Assembly: GCA_020348185.1 (NCBI GenBank)
Contig: CP070743.1
Span: 2,261,156-2,277,711 of the forward strand
Direction of reading: 5' to 3'
Source: Nitrospirota bacterium
GTDB lineage: Bacteria > Nitrospirota > Nitrospiria > Nitrospirales > UBA8639
Length of the DNA stretch: 16,556 nt
Shown: positions 13,569-16,556 of the stretch, one piece after another
Layout of the letters: every line of letters begins with the position of its first letter
Position numbering within the stretch: the first letter of the stretch is position 1
Notes under the pieces: model-generated
Database searches by the model: none
Seen by the model: the letters and a program-made list of their open reading frames with translations, nothing else
What the model was told of the DNA's origin: nothing
Position numbers and translations under genes: made by a program

Positions 13569-15497
13569 TTATTTTTTCTCTTTATCAACTTCTTCAAACT
13601 CGGCATCGACCACCTTTTCTTCAGAAGTCGATGATTCTCCATTGCCGGAAGGAGCCTGTTGTTCCCCGCTTCCCGATGCTGCCGCCTCAGCGGAGGCTTT
13701 CTTATACATTTCTTCAGCCAATTTATGTGAAGCGGTCGTTAAACCTTGCATGGCGGTGTTAATGGGTTCGGGGTCCGCTCCCTCTAAGGCCTTTCGTAAA
13801 TCTGCGATGGCTTGATTGATTTTGGTTTTATCCTCTTCTTCAACCTTATCGCCGTGCTCAGATAGATTCTTTTCCGTACTATAGATAAGCGTATCAGCTT
13901 GATTTTTTAGCTCAACGATTTCCCGTCTCTTTTTGTCTTCTTCGGTATGCGCCTGGGCCTCCTTCACCAGATTATCAACTTCTTCTTTACTGAGCCCGCT
14001 AGATGCCGTAATTTTGATTGATTGCTCTTTTTGTGTGGCCATATCCTTGGCTGCGACATGGACGATTCCATTCGCGTCGATATCAAAGACCACATCGATT
14101 TGGGGCATCCCACGAGGGGCGGGGGGAAGGCCCACCAGGTCGAATTGCCCCAGGAGCTTGTTATCATTGGCCATTTCTCGTTCGCCTTGAAATACCCGAA
14201 TCGTCACTGCGGTTTGATTATCCGCGGCGGTGGAGAAAATTTGACTTTTTTTCGTGGGGATGGTGGTATTGCGGTCTATGAGACGGGTGAAGATACCCCC
14301 AAGAGTCTCGATTCCCAAGGAAAGGGGTGTCACATCCAAGAGTAAGACATCCTTGACGTCTCCTTTGAGGACCCCTCCCTGGATGGCAGCACCGATAGAG
14401 ACGACTTCATCAGGATTTACCCCACGATGGGGTTCCTTCCCAAAAAACTCTTTGACCCGTTCGATGACCTTCGGCATTCTGGTCATCCCACCCACTAAAA
14501 CCATCTCATCGATATCACCAGCCGAAATGCCTGCATCCGATAAGGCTTTTTTACAGGGTTCAATCGTTCGTTGAATGAGATCATCGACCAATTGTTCTAA
14601 CTTCGCCCTGGTCAATTTGATGACCAAATGTTTAGGCCCACTGGCGTCAGCTGTGATAAACGGCAGGTTGATTTCTGATTCCTGCGAAGCGGATAGCTCG
14701 ATCTTCGCCCGTTCAGCCGCTTCTTTGAGCCGTTGAAGGGCCATGCGGTCGTTTCGGAGATCAATGCCCTGGTCTTTCTTGAACTCATCAACCAGCCAGT
14801 CGATAATCCGAAGATCAAAGTCGTCGCCACCAAGGTACGTATCTCCATTGGTGGATTTCACCTCAAATACCCCTTCACCGATTTCCAAAACGGAAATATC
14901 AAAGGTGCCACCCCCGAGGTCATACACCGCAATCCGTTCATCTTTTTTCTTATCAAGTCCATAGGCCAATGAAGCCGCTGTTGGTTCGTTAATAATTCGA
15001 AGCACATTCAGCCCGGCAATTTGCCCGGCATCCTTCGTGGCTTGTCGCTGACTGTCATCAAAGTAGGCAGGAACGGTAATGACGGCATCAGTCACTTTTT
15101 CCCCGAGGTAATCCTCAGCGGTTTGTCTCATTTTTTGAAGGATCATTGCGGAAACTTCCGGGGGACTGTATTGCTTTCCCCGGATTTCGACATTGACGTC
15201 CCCATTTGAAGCCTCGTGAATTTTATACGGGAGGCGTTGGAGCGCATCTTTTACTTGCGGAGACGAAAATTTACGGCCCATTAATCGTTTAACTGAAAAT
15301 ATTGTATTTTCAGGGTTGGTGATGGCTTGCCGCTTGGCGATTTGACCCACCAAGCGTTCCCCTTTATCGTTCACCGCGACCACAGAAGGAGTAGTCCGTC
15401 CTCCCTCAGAATTTGCGATCACATTGGGATCCCCACCACTGATGACAGCTACACACGAGTTTGTGGTTCCCAAATCAATACCAATAATCTTACTCAT
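13569..15497 (-). CDS. dnaK: Molecular chaperone DnaK (Hsp70)
   Basis: A 642-residue Hsp70 that binds and releases unfolded polypeptides in an ATP cycle with DnaJ and GrpE in the cytoplasm. The nucleotide-binding domain shows GIDLGTTNSCVAV, IINEPTAASLAYGLD, VYDLGGGTFDISVLEI and VLVGGMTRMPKV. The substrate domain begins at LLLDVTPLSLGIETLGG and contains NTTIPTKKSQIFSTAADNQ, then the helical lid and a Gly/Ser/Glu-rich tail ending in VVDAEFEEVDKEKK, the usual C-terminal signature. AAGGAG stands seven bases before the ATG and supports the start. It begins 26 bases after grpE. Length and motifs are complete. Confidence 0.99.
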   Translation of the reverse strand: MSKIIGIDLGTTNSCVAVISGGDPNVIANSEGGRTTPSVVAVNDKGERLVGQIAKRQAITNPENTIFSVKRLMGRKFSSPQVKDALQRLPYKIHEASNGDVNVEIRGKQYSPPEVSAMILQKMRQTAEDYLGEKVTDAVITVPAYFDDSQRQATKDAGQIAGLNVLRIINEPTAASLAYGLDKKKDERIAVYDLGGGTFDISVLEIGEGVFEVKSTNGDTYLGGDDFDLRIIDWLVDEFKKDQGIDLRNDRMALQRLKEAAERAKIELSASQESEINLPFITADASGPKHLVIKLTRAKLEQLVDDLIQRTIEPCKKALSDAGISAGDIDEMVLVGGMTRMPKVIERVKEFFGKEPHRGVNPDEVVSIGAAIQGGVLKGDVKDVLLLDVTPLSLGIETLGGIFTRLIDRNTTIPTKKSQIFSTAADNQTAVTIRVFQGEREMANDNKLLGQFDLVGLPPAPRGMPQIDVVFDIDANGIVHVAAKDMATQKEQSIKITASSGLSKEEVDNLVKEAQAHTEEDKKRREIVELKNQADTLIYSTEKNLSEHGDKVEEEDKTKINQAIADLRKALEGADPEPINTAMQGLTTASHKLAEEMYKKASAEAAASGSGEQQAPSGNGESSTSEEKVVDAEFEEVDKEKK

Positions 15498-15523
15498 CCT
15501 TTAGCTCCTTCCTCATGACAAGC

Positions 15524-16135
15524 CTAATCAAGTGAAGGCGAGGTGCCTTCAGCAGGTTTATCTTTCGCAACCGTGACCATAGCTGGGCGAAGGATACGTT
15601 CATGGAGAAAGTATCCTTTCTGAAACTCTTCAACAATCGTATTGGGTTTTGCCGTTTCTGATTCAACCTGGGCCACAGCCTGATGCATGGCTGGATCAAA
15701 TAATTCTCCCACACTCGAAATCTGACGAACTCCGAATTTTGTTAAGGTTTCCAAAAATTGTTTGTAGGTTAATTCTACCCCTTCGAGTAACCCTCCGTTC
15801 CCCGTTTGATCTGAACCACATTGGATTGCACGCTCAAGGTTATCGATGATCGGCAGAAGATCCTTGAAAATTTTTTCATTGGCGAATCGGATGCCATCGC
15901 TTTGATCCCGCTGGGCCCTTCGTTTGTAATTATCAAATTCTGCTGCCAATCGAAGGTACTTGTCGTTTAAGGTCTTGACTTCATCTATTTTGGTATCAAG
16001 CTCACGCCTAACGCTATCCAGTTCGTCCCCTCCATCCTCCTCACCTTGGGGAGGTGCCTCGCTACTTGGCTCACTAGAACTCACGGATTCCACACCAGAG
16101 GACAGTGAATTTTCATTTTCTAAGTTTTCTTCCAT
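15524..16135 (-). CDS. grpE: Nucleotide exchange factor GrpE
   Basis: A 203-residue protein that releases ADP from DnaK. An acidic, Ser/Glu-rich disordered N-terminus (~1-38) precedes a long coiled coil (LDSVRRELDTKIDEVKTLN, then LRLAAEFDNYKRRAQRDQ) that dimerises the protein. The C-terminal beta-wing domain has FGVRQI..GELFDPAMHQAV and the family signature VEEFQKGYFLHERILRPAMVTVAK. The ATG at 16135 was preferred to a TTG three codons upstream (16144); a GGA lies four bases before the ATG, a weak site. It is the first chaperone gene of the cluster and lies behind a heat-shock-like promoter; hrcA, often adjacent, is not seen. Confidence 0.97.
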   Translation of the reverse strand: MEENLENENSLSSGVESVSSSEPSSEAPPQGEEDGGDELDSVRRELDTKIDEVKTLNDKYLRLAAEFDNYKRRAQRDQSDGIRFANEKIFKDLLPIIDNLERAIQCGSDQTGNGGLLEGVELTYKQFLETLTKFGVRQISSVGELFDPAMHQAVAQVESETAKPNTIVEEFQKGYFLHERILRPAMVTVAKDKPAEGTSPSLD

Positions 16136-16184
16136 TAAATCCAAACCTATGAAAAATTAAGAATGTCTGGGTCCGAACAAACCA

Positions 16185-16212
16185 CCATGGGCAATTGGCT
16201 AATAGTTCACGA
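16185..16212 (-). promoter_or_regulatory. Candidate sigma-32-type heat-shock promoter of grpE-dnaK-dnaJ
   Basis: On the minus strand CGTGAA (16212-16207; five of six matches to CTTGAA) is followed after 15 bases by CCCATGG (16191-16185), close to the CCCCAT-T element of sigma-32 promoters. It sits 49 bases before the grpE ATG. No CIRCE operator (TTAGCACTC-N9-GAGTGCTAA) is present in the 16136-16308 spacer, so HrcA control is not supported. The match is by eye only. Confidence 0.35.
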
Positions 16213-16308
16213 TTTGTGCCTTAGATAGTCATAGTAAGGATGAAGTCAACCCATCAGGCAAAAATTCATGTACTTTTAAGTTGTTGGGTTGCCTAAAATT
16301 GGGAGGAG

Positions 16309-16556
16309 TTATCCACAATGCGAATTCAGTCGTCGATAGAGTAATTCTAACCCTTCCAGAGTAAGATTTGGTCTAACTTCTTGAATGGTGCGAGATATGG
16401 GAGCGATCACTGAAGCCCAACCACCCGTGGCAACGGCAAAGGCCTCCTCTCCCATTTCACCACGAATTCTGGTGACGAGTTCGTCCACCAGCCCGGCATG
16501 TCCGAAAATAAGGCCGGATTGCATTCCAGCCACCGTATTTGTTGCTATGACCAATT
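16309..16556 (-). CDS. coaX: Type III pantothenate kinase CoaX, 5' partial
   Basis: The last 82 residues of a CoaX-type kinase, which phosphorylates pantothenate with ATP in the first step of coenzyme A synthesis. The frame is open to the right window edge, so the TTG at 16554 is an internal codon. NTVAGMQSGLIFGHAGLVDELVTRI matches the conserved NTxxAMQSG..xGxxGxVDxxxxRI block that shapes the active site and dimer contact. AVATGGWASVIAP and the C-terminal PNLTLEGLELLYRRLN are also typical. The ASKHA-fold phosphate-binding part lies outside the window. It reads toward grpE with 173 bases between them, so grpE need not depend on it. Confidence 0.93.
   Translation of the reverse strand, partial: LVIATNTVAGMQSGLIFGHAGLVDELVTRIRGEMGEEAFAVATGGWASVIAPISRTIQEVRPNLTLEGLELLYRRLNSHCG

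Noticed and set aside
13475..13815. Plus-strand open frames opposite the dnaK end
   Set aside because: They mirror the dnaK C-terminus and the small frame before dnaJ on the other strand, with no motifs or initiation signals.
16309..16317. Perfect DnaA box TTATCCACA
   Set aside because: It is a single copy overlapping the coaX stop codon, with no other boxes, no A/T-rich unwinding region and no dnaA/dnaN nearby, so an origin is not supported.

Overview
The window is an ordinary stretch of a bacterial chromosome: Gram-negative type, about half G+C by eye, dense in genes. It carries two blocks of housekeeping genes around a block of less familiar exported proteins. The first complete codon belongs to a cinA gene cut by the left edge, and the last bases belong to a coaX gene cut by the right edge. 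The order cinA-thpR-recA-alaS, the chaperone order grpE-dnaK-dnaJ-rsmE, and the YCF48-like and IPT/TIG exported proteins would fit a Nitrospira-like member of Nitrospirota. This is an inference from gene content and style; no marker here settles the taxon.

Layout. Positions 1-1698, plus strand: cinA (C-terminal part of the N-terminal domain and the whole amidohydrolase domain), then thpR four bases later. Positions 1699-1914: an intergenic stretch with two small hairpins, a 17-base repeat and a plausible recA promoter. Positions 1915-5837: recA and alaS, with no recX between them. Positions 5952-7441: mltG (septal/lateral wall endolytic transglycosylase) and a RidA-family gene. Positions 7442-7672: an inverted pair of REP-like hairpins. 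Positions 7673-11400: three genes for exported proteins: a HEAT-repeat protein, a five-domain IPT/TIG protein and a seven-repeat YCF48-like propeller. The last two are eight bases apart and look co-transcribed; a stem-loop with a U-run follows them.

The right part (11527-16556) is on the minus strand. Read in its own direction it is coaX (partial), grpE, dnaK, a 19-codon open frame, dnaJ and rsmE. This is the DnaK chaperone machine with its J-protein and nucleotide exchange factor, followed by the 16S rRNA U1498 methyltransferase. A CGTGAA-N15-CCCATGG element upstream of grpE resembles a sigma-32 heat-shock promoter, and I see no CIRCE operator.

The points most worth a second look are: (i) the 19-codon frame with a strong ribosome binding site, whose stop overlaps the dnaJ start, dnaJ having no binding site of its own; (ii) the IPT/TIG protein, whose only six cysteines are three adjacent CC pairs at the same place in its three long repeats; (iii) several families of small intergenic repeats (an exact 17-mer in two places plus an inverted 13-base part, related imperfect palindromes on both sides of rsmE, a REP pair, and a 12-base inverted repeat bounding a 143-base spacer). 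I found no mobile element with a transposase, no CRISPR array, no tRNA or rRNA and no prophage.
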